From: Cryptomeria japonica
Taxonomy: Eukaryota; Streptophyta; Pinopsida; Cupressales; Cupressaceae
Reading direction: 5' to 3'
DNA: 64,000 nt
Assembly: GCF_030272615.1 (NCBI RefSeq)
Contig: NC_081411.1
Coordinates: 41,837,140-41,901,139, forward strand
In this document: piece after piece, positions 33,164 through 44,853 of the stretch
Layout: each line of letters begins with the position of its first letter
Position numbering within the stretch: the first letter of the stretch is position 1
The notes under the pieces: model-generated
Database searches by the model: none
The model's input: only the letters and a program-made list of their open reading frames with translations
What the model was told of the DNA's origin: nothing
Translations under genes and position numbers: made by a program

Positions 33164-34289
33164 CTAGATATGGTCCATTTCAAACAGATATTTCGCCTCA
33201 CACCTGAGATTAGTCTCACCATAAAGGGAAATAATTTTGTCAGAGCAGCAAGCCAGGTTGGCAGCCCAGTCAGCACACTTGTTGGCTTCTCTATATGCAT
33301 GTGTGAAAATACACATTTCAAAGGTTTTACTTATATCCTTCACATTTTTTATGGCATTGTGTATAGACCAAGAGGGAGGGAAAACATTATTCAAGTAGTT
33401 AATAATGTTCAAAGAATCGCCTTCAACCCAAACTTTAGTACAATTTGAGTCTTTAGCAAGAACCAACCCATGATAAGTAGCAATGGCCTCAGCAACATGA
33501 TTGGTTTGGTGACCTATCGGAATACATTTGATAGCTTTGCATGCTCCCCCTTCATCTCTTAACACCACACCACACCCTACATTGCTAGGATTACCCTTGG
33601 AAGCGCCATTGAAATTGATTTTCATCCATCCCTGAGGGGGGCATTCCCATCTTGCCTCTTCTCTAGGATTGGCATGTATGATTTCACTCCCCTTTATTCT
33701 CTAATTCTTGAAAATGATGTTATCACCTTGATCTTTGGGATTCATTATTCCACTAGTGATGTAGAGGTTCTCCACCATATGTCTTTTGATTTTCTCAAAA
33801 ATAATTTGAGCTTTTCATGCCTTATCTCTGAACACTCTATCATTTCTCTCTTTCCAGATTCCCCAACAAATATGAGGTAAAGAAAATTTCCATAATAGAT
33901 TAACTAAATTGTTCTTTAAAGAGTGGAACCAGGAATTGAAGACATCTTGGACAACTTCAGGGAAGACCCATCTGACATTGAAGTTGTCCAGACATCTAGC
34001 CCAAATATCCACAGAGAAAGGACAATGGATAAACATGTGATTAATGGTTTCCTCATTCTACATACAAAGATGACAAATACTAGGCAAACAAAAGCCTCTA
34101 GTTTTGAGATTGCCAGTCATCAAAAACTTATTTTGAAGAAGTCCAGAAAAAAATATTAATTTTGGTAATAAGACCTTTCACCCAAGCCTTAGCCCAACAA
34201 GGACTCTCCTGACTAGAATATTGCTGAAAATAAAGAGAGGACACAAAAAAATTACCATTAGCAATAAGTATCTAGATAAGTTGGTCCTC
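33164..34289 (-). pseudogene. LINE ORF2 3' part: RT zinc-binding domain and RNase H
   Basis: The minus strand from 34289 shows FFWTSSKNKFLMTGNLKTRG, then a zinc-binding pattern ICHLC...NHMFIHCPF (34090-34020, one stop), then W-rich sequence ending WGIWKERNDRVFRDK (33820), the usual end of plant L1 RT. RNase H follows at 33625-33164: MKINFNGASKGNP (the first catalytic Asp is Asn), HVAEAIATYHGL, VEGDSLNIINYL, ANKCADWAANLA. RT and endonuclease are missing because of 5' truncation. Confidence 0.85.
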
Positions 34290-34303
34290 GTCAATTCCAT
34301 TAG

Positions 34304-34505
34304 TTGCATTGCATAGTGACATGTCTATTGAAATGAGGTCCCAAATTTTTTATGAAGCCATGTCATCATGATTGAACAATCAATCATGTCAACCCAATTT
34401 ATACACATGTCTCAAAGCTTGGATCAAACCTTTTATGATGAAACAAGTGTTCAAATATGAAAAAATGGAGGAAAAAATTGCTCGAGAAAAAAAAATCTAT
34501 TGAAT
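34304..34505 (+). mobile_element. Element L: B-family relic, right part (ORF start)
   Basis: Continues the left part after the LINE. TGCATAGTGACATGTCTATT and the following 180 bases match the start of the B ORF (MSIE, TFYDET-type segment, MEEKIAREKK), but frameshifted. It ends where the copia G LTR begins, near 34505. Confidence 0.75.
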
Positions 34506-34711
34506 GTTGTTTGAAGTACTTTTGGTTAACCGGTTTAGTTGTCTAAAGGATTTATGTTTAACCGGTATTGCTATGGTTAAGTACAGTGGCATAGACAACC
34601 AGTTATCTGTGTTAAGAGAGTGTCAAAATGTTGAAGCAAGTTTTTGTCTGTACTGATTCATCCCCCCTCTCAGTACCAGTTAGGGTATTAGTTATTCATC
34701 ATTATTCATCA
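34506..34711 (+). repeat. Copia G 5' LTR, 3' end only
   Basis: Contains GATTCATCCCCCCTCTCAGT and ends ATTATTCATCA before the primer site. The left border with element L is approximate. Confidence 0.65.
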
Positions 34712-34713
34712 AT

Positions 34714-34725
34714 TGGTGTCAAAGC
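34714..34725 (+). promoter_or_regulatory. Primer binding site of copia G (initiator-Met tRNA)
   Basis: TGGTGTCAAAGC, two changes from TGGTATCAGAGC. Confidence 0.8.
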
Positions 34726-34782
34726 GACTCTAGGTCCTCGGTGATATAAGCTTAACCGCTTGAGGCAAAAGATCCTACTTTA

Positions 34783-35823
34783 ATGATGAAGAGGGAAGGT
34801 CCTAAGTTCAATAGGGATAAATTCAAAATATGGAAGGACAGAATGAAGATTTATATCAAGATTTTGGGTGCTCAACACTGGATCTATGTTGAGAATACCT
34901 ATGTTATCCCCACTGGCACTCTAACCGATTATTAGAAAAGAGAGATTCAAGAAAATGGGCAAGTCATGGAAGCCCTTATTAGCAGCCTATCTGATATTGA
35001 GTTCATTGATGTACAAGATAAGGATAATCCTAAGGATGTATGGGACACACTGGAAACTATTTATGGCGGTGATGAGCATGTCAAGTGCGCTAAGGAAGAA
35101 AGCCTTAGAGGAAAATTTGAAGACATGAGGATGGTTGAAGGTGAGACCATTCAACAATATGGTATAAGAATCAAGACTGTGGTCAGAGATATCAAGAGCA
35201 CTGGTGGAATAATTGATGATGCCACCGTTGTCAGTAAATTTATGAGATCATTGTTACCAGTCAATGCAATCAAGGTTGCCGTTATTCAAGAGCTCAGTTC
35301 TATCGACAAAACCAAGGTATCTTTAGACTATGTTATTGCAAAGTTGACTGCATATGAATTGAATAAATATGATGGTAGTGTTTAGAAGATAGAGTCATCA
35401 ATTAGAGCGTTTGTTTCCTCCGCACCAACTAGAAAAGGAAAACAGGTCAGCACTAGTTATGAATCCAGGCCAAGCAGAGATATGGATGATGAGGAGATTC
35501 GGATGGAGTTTGAAGCTCTTCTTGCCAAGAGACTTCCAAAAGGCACCGGAAAATACAAAGGTAATCTTCCTCTAAAATGTTTTTCTTGCAATAAGATAGG
35601 ACATATAGCTGTTAACTGTCCTAACAATGACAATAAGGATAAACTGGAAAGGTTTAGAAAGTATAAAGGAGGAGGTAGGAGAAATTGTCTTGTTGCAGTA
35701 GATGAAGGTGTTACCAATGAAGAATCTGAGGATGAAGAGAATGAGGACATAGTATTTGTAGCTGTAAAGGAAGAGATGTCTTATCAAAAAGCCCTTATCT
35801 TTCGCATTGATAACTCTAATGAG
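34783..35823 (+). pseudogene. Copia G gag
   Basis: Starts MMKREGPKFNRDKFKIWKDR. A TAG at about 34936 and another at 35383 break it. The remainder is open with VWDTLETIYGGDEHVKCAKEE, RMVEGETIQQYGIRIK, zinc knuckle CFSCNKIGHIAVNC (35577) and the same acidic tail as in copia I. In this copy gag runs into the protease without a stop (NEWIIDSGCSHH). Confidence 0.85.
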
Positions 35824-38800
35824 TGGATCATTGATAGCGGGTGTTCTCACCACATAACTGGTGACTGGAGAAAGTTTCTGACTCTGGAAGAATATGATGG
35901 AGGTGTTGTCTGGTTTGGCAACGGTACACCTTGCATGGTGAAAGGAAAAGGATCCATCTCACTAAATGGAAAGAGCAATGTGGATGACGTCTACTAGGTA
36001 GAAGGCCTTAAGCACAACCTTTTGAGTGTTGCTCAGCTGAACGACAAAGGACTCATTCTGGAGTTCAAAGGTGGAGTCTGCAAGATAATTGGAAAGAGTG
36101 GTGAACTTATTGTCATCGATAAATAGACCAAAGAAAACCTGTTTCAGTTGAATGCCAAGATTAGTTAGTGCCTAATGGAAAAATTTGATGACAGTTGGAT
36201 ATGGCACAGGAGACTTTGTCATATGAATTTTGATAATATTGTAAAGGCTAGTAAGATCAAGGTAGTAAGAGGATTGCCTTTACTGAACAAAATGGAGAAT
36301 GCTTTATGCAGAGAATGTCAACGTGGGAAGATGTCTTCCTCAACATTCAAAGGTAAGTCTTTTTCAATAGAGAACTTACTTGATCTTGTGCACACTGATC
36401 TGTGTGGTCCGATGAAAACTAGAAGCATTCAGGGAGATCGGTACTTCATGATTTTTACTGATGATTGCTCAAGAATGATGTGGGTCACATTCTTGAAAGA
36501 TAAGTCTAAGGTGTTTGGAAAGTTCAAAGCCTTTAGAGAATTGGTGGAGAAGGGCAGTGGAAGAAGAATAAAATGCCTAAGAAATGATCAGGAAGGTGAA
36601 TTCACTTCTGATGAATTCAACAAATACTGTGAAGAGAATGGCATCAAGAGGCAGTTGTCTGCCCCAAGGACACCACAGCAGAATGGCATAGCAGAAAGGA
36701 ATAACAAGAATGTAGTTGAAATGGCCAGAACTTTGTTGATCCAAGGAAAGGTAGCTCACACTTTTTGGAGAGAAGCGGTGAGCACTATAGTCTATACCAT
36801 GAACCGAGTACTCATTAAGAAAGGTAAAGACAAAACCCCTTATGAGTATTGGAATGAAAGAACTCCTAATGTGAGTTGTTTTAAAGTGTTTGGCAGTAAG
36901 TGCTATATCAGGAGAGGTGAGCATCTGAGCAAGTTTGACGCTAAATGTGATGAAGAAATATTTCTGGGATATTCCACTAAAAGAAAAACTCTCAAATGCT
37001 ACAACAACAGGACTCGGAAAATTGTTGAGAGTATCAATGTCAGGGTTGATCAATCCCCTGAGGAGCCTGAGGAAACCTACAACAAGCAAGCAGAAGATGA
37101 ACCGAGTGTAGCCTTTTGGGAATCAATTAAGAAGGAAACAAGTTGCAAACACCAGAAAAACCTTAGTGTTCCTATACCAGTAGAAGCTGTCGTAGGTGAA
37201 GAATAAGATAGAGTGAAAGAAGAAGAGGAAAAACAAGTAGAACCAACTAGGATCATTCCTAGGTATGTGAAACTACATCATGATCTAAAGCAGATCATAG
37301 GAGACAAAGATGCAGGGATACTCACAACGAGAAAGGTGAAAGAAAACTCTTGCATGATTTCACAATTTGAGCCTAAGACCACTAGAGAGGCACTTACCGA
37401 TGAAGATTGGATAACGACAATGGAAGAGGAGCTGGACTAGATAGAAAAGAATGCAACATGGTTCCTGGTACCTAGATCGGAACACAAGAATGTCATAGGT
37501 ACCAAATGGGTCTTCAGGAATAAGCTGAATGAAGAAGGCACAGTGGTAAGGAACAAGGCAAGACTTGTATGCAAGGGATATTCTCAGGAAGAGGGAGAAG
37601 ACTATGGAGAAAGCTTTGCCCCAGTGGCTAGACTGAAAGGTGTCTAAATGCTACTTGCATTTGCAACATTCAAGGGATTTAAGGTATACCAGATGGATGT
37701 GAAGTTTGCATTCTTGAATGGAATACTAGAAGAAGAAGTGTATATTGAGCAACCAGATGGGTTTGCTTTGTCAGAAGATAGTGGCATGGTGTGTAGATTA
37801 CACAAGGCCCTATATGGATTGAAACAAGCACCAAGGGCATGGTATGAATGGTTACACTCTCATCTTGTGAAGATAGGATTTCAAAGAACAAGTGAGGACA
37901 ACAACATCTACTTAAAATCTGAAGGTGATCAAATTCTAATCTATGAAGTATTTGTAGATGACATAATCTTTAGAGGAGATGATGAAATGAGCCATGCATT
38001 CACACATGAAATGAAGAAAGATTTTGAGATGTCTCTAATTGGAGAGATAAAGTTCTTCATTGGTCTACAGATTTAGTAGATGAAGGAGGGTATTTTTATT
38101 ACCTAGTCCAACTATATCAAAGAGGTGTTGAAGACCTTTGGCATGGAGGAGAGCAAACCGGTTGGAACACTGATGGTGATCGGAAGCAAACTGACAAAGG
38201 AGGATGATACAGCGTTGGTGGATGAGAAGGAGTACCAATTGATTATCGATAAGCTGTACTATGTGGTGCATAGAAGACCGGATATTGCTCATGTAGTAGG
38301 CATAGTAGCCCATTTTTAGAAGAGTCCAAGAGAATCCCACTTGGTAGCGGTAAAGAGGATTCTTAGATACCTGAAAGGGATAATTGATTATGGATTGTGG
38401 TATCCATGCAATGGAGACTTTGATCTCAAAGTATTTACTGATGCAGATTGGGCAGGTAATGTGGATGATCGAAAGAGCACAACCGGTGGAGCGTTCTTCC
38501 TTGGTGGAAGACTAGTCTCGTGGACGAGAAAGGAGTAAAGTTGTATTTCCTAGTCTACAGCTGAAGTGAAGTATGTGGCAGAATTCATGAATTGCACTTA
38601 GGCAATCTGGATGAAGCATGTACTGAATGGCTTCAAAGTGACTATATCTGAACTGGTGAGTATTTTTTGTGATAATACTTATGCAATAAATATTTCCAAA
38701 AATCCAGTATTGCATGCTAGGACCAAGCACATTGAGCTCAAGTATCACTTTTTGAGAGAAAAGATTTAGAATGAAGAGGTTGTATTAGAACATGTTTCCA

Positions 38801-38904
38801 GTAAGGAGCAGCTAGCAAGCATATTCACTAAGCCCTTATCGAAGACTATATTTACCTATTTGAGAGGTGAATTAGGGGTTTTGTCCCTTCATGAAGTAAA
38901 CTAA
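35824..38904 (+). pseudogene. Copia G pol: protease, integrase, reverse transcriptase, RNase H
   Basis: Protease IIDSGCSHHITG (35827). Pre-integrase and integrase are open from 36175 to 37206 (WHRRLCHMNF, HTDLCGP, LRNDQEGEF, GIAERNN). RT has QMDVKFAFLNG (37690), YGLKQAPRAWYEW and VFVDDIIFRGD (37949), with stops at 37438, 37645 and 38075. RNase H has FTDADWAGN (38440) and KEQLASIFTKPL, with several stops. The natural stop is 38902-38904. Compared with copia I, the integrase is better preserved. Confidence 0.9.
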
Positions 38905-38969
38905 AGTTGTGTGCTCCACATCAGTCAGGTACTACCGTGTCAGATCTTATAGGATTGATGTGTTGAAGG

Positions 38970-38995
38970 ATGCTACTCCATAGGAGGAGTACCAT
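38970..38995 (+). other. 3' hairpin of copia G
   Basis: ATGCTACTCC and GGAGTACCAT, 9 of 10 pairs, at the same distance from the pol stop as in copia I. Confidence 0.6.
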
Positions 38996-39190
38996 AGTAG
39001 AGCTTGGAAGCTTGTGCCTCCACTTTGGCATTGTTGTCAAAGGGGGACAAGATATCTAATGAAGAAGATATATGGGGGAGAAGATACATGGTAGAGTGCA
39101 CAGTGACCAGTCTAGATAGTGGTGGTGGTGATTGCTTGAAATTAAACCGGTATATGTTACTGAGCAATGATACACTAAGTATTGCCATCA

Positions 39191-39216
39191 ATGCCAAAGG
39201 GGGAGATTGTTGGCAT
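39191..39216 (+). promoter_or_regulatory. Polypurine tract and LTR junction hairpin of copia G
   Basis: ATGCCAA, AGGGGGAGATTG, TTGGCAT, as in copia I and D. The LTR starts at 39208. Confidence 0.8.
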
Positions 39217-39461
39217 ATGATGAAGCGGTGACAATGTATGTTGTCATTGATGTCAATAAGTGCTCAAGAAGGTGTACCGGTATGCACCGATATGAAGATT
39301 GGAAGTGGTCATGGTCAACCATGATGGAGTGGACCAATGTTAGGGTTCACTAAGTGTGACTATCGGTTGTGGGTCACTGTTTAGCTCTAGGGTTTCTGAA
39401 TTGTGTTATGTGGTGCAACCAATGGTGTTTTGTGAATGATAAGGATAAGGATCAGGATACC
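39208..39461 (+). repeat. Copia G 3' LTR, first piece
   Basis: TGTTGGCATATGATGAAGCG to the ATACC at 39457-39461, the target duplication of element H. Confidence 0.8.
39457..39461. repeat. Target-site duplication of element H, left copy (ATACC)
   Basis: Matches 47299-47303, directly outside both LTRs. Confidence 0.9.
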
Positions 39462-40682
39462 TGTAAAGCGGAAAATCGATCGAACCCTAGTTGCTCTCCC
39501 CTCTTCCAACTCCAAGGAGAGAGAAGGTAGGTTGCTAGGGTTGATGGTTTTCACTTAGGGGAGAGACTTTACATTCAAAAGAGGGGTTGAAACCCACAAG
39601 ATCCAATCCCACACAATGCAAGATTGGATTCTAAATGAGTTTCAAGGGTTAAGATAGCAAGGCTACCCTCTTTTGTAAAGAATGTAGATAGAAGAATTAA
39701 GCTAGGAATGCATAGAAAGTGAGAAAGATTCGCTTATAAACTGAGATAGGGATATAGGATGAAGCTGTGGACCTGGAATTAGCAGTAAAATGTCGATACG
39801 GCGCTGTCCTGCAAATTTGATCAAAAGTTGACAGGACAATGGCGCCCGGCGTGCACACGGTCCTCCGAAAAATCCACGAAACGAAGGGGGATCTGTTCGT
39901 CTCTGCACAAGGATTCCAGATCTTCAATTTCAGTCGCGTACCTGCAACCTACACACAGAAAAGCGAAGACGATTGGGGGGTTAGGGATTAGGGGTTTCCC
40001 TTTAGGTCAAACCCCGGTTTTGGAATTAACCAAGAAATGAGAAATGTTGTAAATGTAAATGATTGTAATGTAAAACAAGTACTATTACCTTGTTGTAAGG
40101 ATGTTTGTATCCTTATGTGTGAAGGTATAGATGTTGTTGTTTGTTGTATGTTGTATGTTGTAGTATATGATCTCCTCTTCAATGGTTGAATCCTTGTCTT
40201 GAATGCAACACTTAGCCTTGAATGGAGACTTAGAATGATCAATTGCTTGAAGGAATGCTTGAATGCTTGAATGCTTGAGTGTTTGAATGTTTGAGTATCG
40301 TTTCCATGCTTTTTCCATCATACATCTATCCAAATGAGAGAGGAAAATGTCGTTTATATACTTGTCAATTAGGGCTAATAGACTGATTTTCCCGACCTTA
40401 GGCCGACCAGGAAATATTATTTTCCAATTTGCAAACAAAAAGACCCGAAGTCCCATAGGAGACTGGGCCCAAAATAGGGCCAGGGACCAGGGCGCTGGGC
40501 GCTCTAGTCCCACCTCCCGAGACAGCAGGGTGCAAGGAGGATCAGGCCAGGGTGCTTGAAAAATGCAGTTTTTGGTGTCATAAACAGGTTTCGGGGTCTC
40601 CATTCAGGTTGCGTGTTGCGTCGCCATCGTGACGACCGAAATGCAGTCGAAATTGCAAGTGTCACAATTTTAGGACGCTACA
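39462..40682 (-). repeat. Element H LTR (3' LTR in element orientation), 1221 bp
   Basis: Differs from the other LTR by roughly 2 per cent and by tandem copy number: one copy of the 31-bp hairpin unit (40484-40510) here against three there, and one extra 9-bp GAATGCTT unit near 40265. TATA box at 40353-40360 (minus). Confidence 0.92.
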
Positions 40683-40697
40683 ATTAGCCCCCACTTT
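40683..40697 (-). promoter_or_regulatory. Polypurine tract of element H
   Basis: Minus strand AAAGTGGGGGCTAAT directly before TGTAGCGTCC. Confidence 0.75.
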
Positions 40698-41589
40698 AGC
40701 GGGAGTATAGGCGTACGCTCATACTTCCGGTAAAGTACAAGGAAACAATATTGAAAGACTTTCACCACGTCAAGGAGGTAAGACACACCAAGCCCCCAGT
40801 GGACTAGGGATCTTACGACTTCGATTGACAAAGTAAAAGGGAAGATCACGAGGGAGAACCATGACTATCAGTAGTAAGGTTCCCTCACTATGAGTCATGC
40901 AAGAGAAATACCAAAAATTTTCAAGGCAAAGCTAAGTTTGCCAAGAAATTTTCAAGTATCTTGAAAGGATAGACGGGGTGTATGCCCCCCTACGTTAAAG
41001 CGATCACACACGCCTCAACGGGGGTGATTGTTTTAATGTAGTGATACACATAAGAAATGAGAAAGGAAAGGAGCACGTTATCACAAGGATTTAGCCCCCA
41101 AGTGTGAGATAAACCCAAGGATAATAGATACAAAACACAAAGCACGAGGTGACTTCGCTTTCCTCAGGGTCAGTATGCTGTATGATAATTCATGTATATA
41201 TCATATGTATGTATGCATAATTGTTCTTCATTCCCCAATCAAGGAAGGTCACCTAGAAGAAGGGAACACATGTGTCTTTTGAGTCAACATGAGAGAGACC
41301 AAAAGAGATCTCAATGCTTTGCATCGTCCTCAAGTAGACAACACTAAGGACAACAAATAGAAGAATGAGAATAACATATAGAAGAAGTAACAAAAGAGAG
41401 GAGGAAAGAATCTGCTATGCTAATGAAACTAGTCTAGAACGTCATCTACCCCCCGATCTTGCTGATCAAAGTTTCGGGAAGGCAGGGAACACGCTAGAGG
41501 AGGAACATCCAACACAGCAGATGGAGCTATCACAAGATCCAAACAAGGGCTATGTTCATGTTCCAAGCCACGTTGTTCTTGTCTAGGAG
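40698..41589 (-). other. Element H 3' region
   Basis: No ORF of note. On the minus strand there are two G-tracts resembling those of A, B and C: CACACTTGGGGGCTAAAT (about 41110-41093) and TAGGGGGGCATAC (about 40992-40980). Confidence 0.5.
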
Positions 41590-44500
41590 CTAGGATAAGT
41601 GCTTTAGAAAATTCATTAGATAAATGGTTATAATATCAACAAGTTCATATTCACTATCAGAAGCAAGAGGAGTAACATGTTCATCATGAATAACATTTTC
41701 ATCTATATCATCATCAAGATTTATAAAAATAGGATCTTTAACTCGCACAGGATCAAGACCATCATGCATCTTATGTTTAGGAGATTTTGGAGAAAATGGA
41801 ATAATGCTTGTTGAAGGTGTTTTTGGAGATTGCAAAGTTTGAGAAGCAGCTGCTTGAGCTCTAAGACGACGCTTTCGTCGGCGTTCACATGCAGAACGGT
41901 TTCGTCTAGTCTTAGTAGGAAGTGGAGAAGATTGAGGAGGAGGAATGTTCTCATCCTTATCACTTGGGTGTTTAGGTTGTGGTCTCTTAGGCTGGATAAT
42001 AGGAGAAGAAGAAGGTCTCTTCTCTCTATAGAAGGAAGGAGGAGGAACTGCTCCATATAAAGGAGGAATTTTTGGTTTAGGAAGAAGACCAAGTCCATCA
42101 TGATGAGGAGGTATAGGTCTACTTTTAGAAGGTTTATTAGGCATAGACATAGTCACATCCATAGGAATGGGTTGGGAATCTTCTTGAGGAAAGACATTAG
42201 TTTTATCTTTCAAAGGAAGAACTTCCTTCTCAAGAACGATAGGAATGTCAAGTTTAGGTGTTCTAGGTTCACTTAGAGATAAGATCATGTCTGTTTTCCA
42301 CTTTTGATAAGATTTGAAAAGATGATCACTTCGCAGAGGAAGAGATTGGAATTGTTTAGGCCAAAAATAATCAATAGGAATACTAGAAGTTCTTTTAGCT
42401 GGTTTAAAGAGACTATGATTGATAGTAACAGCTTCACCATTATGGGGAAATTTCAAACATTTATGAATAGGAGAAGCAATAGCTTTCATGGAAGATAGCC
42501 AAGGATAGCCAAGCTTCACACGAAATTGTTCGGATGAAGGAATAATAGCAAAGCTCACATCAAGGGATTTGTTATGGACCTCAATAGGTAATGTAATAGA
42601 ACCAATTGCAGGAGAAGAAAATGCATCAAATAATTTCACAACCACATCTGTTTTGTCATAGATCACTTGATTCAATTGCAAAGTAAAAAGAAATTCTTCA
42701 GTAATAACATTAACCATGCACGAAGGATCAATAAGCACTCCACGGCAAGGTGTATTCTTGACTTTTGCAACTATGTATAAAGGACCATCAGGTGCCCTGA
42801 TAGTTTCACTAGAATCAAATGTGATGGAAGGTTCTTTAGGGTTTTCTTGCTGCTCTACAAAGTTAATCACATTCGGAGTCATAGACACAAGACCATCAGA
42901 TGAAAAAGAGGAATCATTAGTCTCAATTGCATTAGAGGTATGAGAAGGTAGTGGATATGTAAAAATCTGAAGATTTTGGTTAGGAGGAGCTACAGATGTG
43001 TTGCCTTTATCATTCACTCCTGAAACAGAGATAGTATTATTATCAATCAAATCTTGAATTTTACCCTTTAAAGAAAAAAAAATTTCAGTATCATGCCCAG
43101 GTTGACGATGAAATTGACAAAAAGATTTGTTATCAAAATAAGGTGAAGTAATCTTTGCAGGATCAATTTGCCTTATAGGAGGAAGAGTAAGCACATTTTG
43201 TTCCAATAACTTATTCATAATACTATGCAATGATTCATTCAAAGGATTATACTTTCTTTCTTTCTTGAAAAACTTAGAAATAGGAGGCACACCTGATGCT
43301 GCATTCACATTGTTGTTGATGATGTTTTCATTGAATTTGATAGAATCTCTGTTCGGTTTAAACTTCCCAAATGGTTGTTGACTGCTATCACCCTTATCAC
43401 TCGGAGCCATAAGATGTGATTGTTCCATTTGACTCACAGTCAGTTGATAATTGTGAAGAGTTGCACACAACTGTTGGAAAGAAGTAAACTCAGAGAACAG
43501 AAGTTTGTCTCGAATATCTTTTTGTAAATTAGAAATAAAGATTCTTTGAATATCATTGTCAGGCACTGGAAAAGAAATTTGAGCATACAAATGCTTATAT
43601 CTACTAATGAAATTAGTCACTTTTTCTTTAACACCTTGTTTACAATGCATTAAATCAATCAAAGTAACTTTAGGACTTATATTGTTTTAAAATTGCTGAA
43701 TGAAAGCATTTGCAAGTTGTTCAAAGGAAGTAATAGAATAAGAAGGCAACGAGCAATACCATTGTAGGGCTTTATCTCTTAATGTTCTAGTAAACAGTTT
43801 TGCAAGCAACCTTTGGTCGTAAGCAAAATCGGTACATATTGTTTGAAAAGTCTTAACATGTGTTAGAGGATCACCTTTACCATTATATAGTTCCAAATGC
43901 GGGATTTCAACATGTTTAGGAGGGATAGCTCGAACAATGTCAAGAGAAAGTGGGCTCGCAACATCAAATGTGGGCACACTAAACTTAGATTGATTCATAG
44001 AGGCAATTTGTTGCTGTAAAGAAGAGACAGTTTGTGCAAGATTGTTAATGGTCGCTTCAGTCGAAGAATTCATATTAGATGTGTTAGATTGAGATGGAGG
44101 TGTTATGTTATTGAAAGAAGGTAAAGAGTAAGGTGGCGGGACACTATGATAGTTAGTCATAGGAGAGGATTGGAAAGGAGGAACACTACAAGGAGGAATG
44201 GAATGGTTGAATGAATTGCCCCCTTGCGTCATGTTCATTTGTGGAGATGTAATAGGGACACTCATTGAAGGAATGAATGAAGAAGTTGGATTAAATGAAG
44301 GAAGAGGATTAATTGAAGAGGAAGGATTGCCCCCATGACTGGTAATCATAGGGGGAATGTCTTGTATTGAAGTAGCCATTATGTTTGATGTAAAGGTAGG
44401 TATGCTAGCAATAGAAGTTGTCAAAGGAATAGAATGATTGACTTGAGTGGGAGGTTGTGTATAACCTAAATTTTCAGCGCAACTCTTCATAGGCATCACA

Positions 44501-44853
44501 TTCGAATCCACAATGTGTGCAATACCACGCAAAATATCAATTCCATTCTTATCACTTTGAAGCATATGTTTTAGACCCTCAATTAAAGGAAGAGCTTGAC
44601 TATCAGGGTATTCTTGAGACATCCATTGTCAAAAATCGTCAAATTGGTTATCCAATTTTGCAAGTTGTTCTACAGAAACCTCATGGAGAGCTTCTTCATC
44701 ATTAGGAGGATTAGAGGAATTTCCCGTGTCCTCGTTAAAAAGGCTATTCAAATTAGGTTCCATCTCCTCAGTAATTAAACCTCGGAAAGACTTAATTCTA
44801 AGGCTTCGTCTAACGGGAATAGTGTAAGTAGGGCTTATTGTTGTAAAACTCAT
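41590..44853 (-). pseudogene. Element H Gag-protease polyprotein, 1087 codons with two stops
   Basis: One frame from MSFTTISPTYTIPVRRS to the stop at 41590, broken only by TGA (44626-44628) and TAA (43684-43686). A Pro/Ser/Met-rich N-terminal region contains a coiled coil (TINNLAQTVSSLQQQIASM, about residue 270). The Gag domain is at about 318-480: LELYNGKGDPLTHVKTFQ, LFTRTLRDKALQWYCSLP, ISNLQKDIRDKLLF. A zinc-finger-like CQFHRQPGHDTEIF at 579-592 lacks the last Cys. The protease-like region is at 690-810: GVLIDPSCMVNVI (retropepsin D-T/S-G replaced by D-P-S), LGYPWLSSMKAI. A Pro-rich part follows, then a strongly basic stretch (KTRRNRSACERRRKRRLR, 981-998) and an acidic tail. The protease may be inactive. 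The element needs pol from elsewhere. Confidence 0.85.

Larger units (their letters stand above)
24772..34289 (-). mobile_element. L1-type LINE, minus strand, 5' truncated and interrupted by copia I
   Basis: The minus strand reads from 34289: end of RT with zinc-knuckle domain, RNase H, short spacer, then a second long ORF (26690-25647) and a coiled-coil tail, ending at 24772. About 3.2 kb remain after removing copia I. The poly-A tail is poor (only a TTTT at 24772 on the plus strand). The extra ORF downstream of RNase H is unusual for L1-type LINEs. Confidence 0.65.

Noticed and set aside
34503-34730. Full-length 5' LTR for copia G
   Set aside because: Only the last 200 bp are present; the sequence before is the B-family relic.
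39697-39927. Matching short minus-strand ORFs in both LTRs of H (also 46259-46489)
   Set aside because: LTR copies of the same non-coding sequence.
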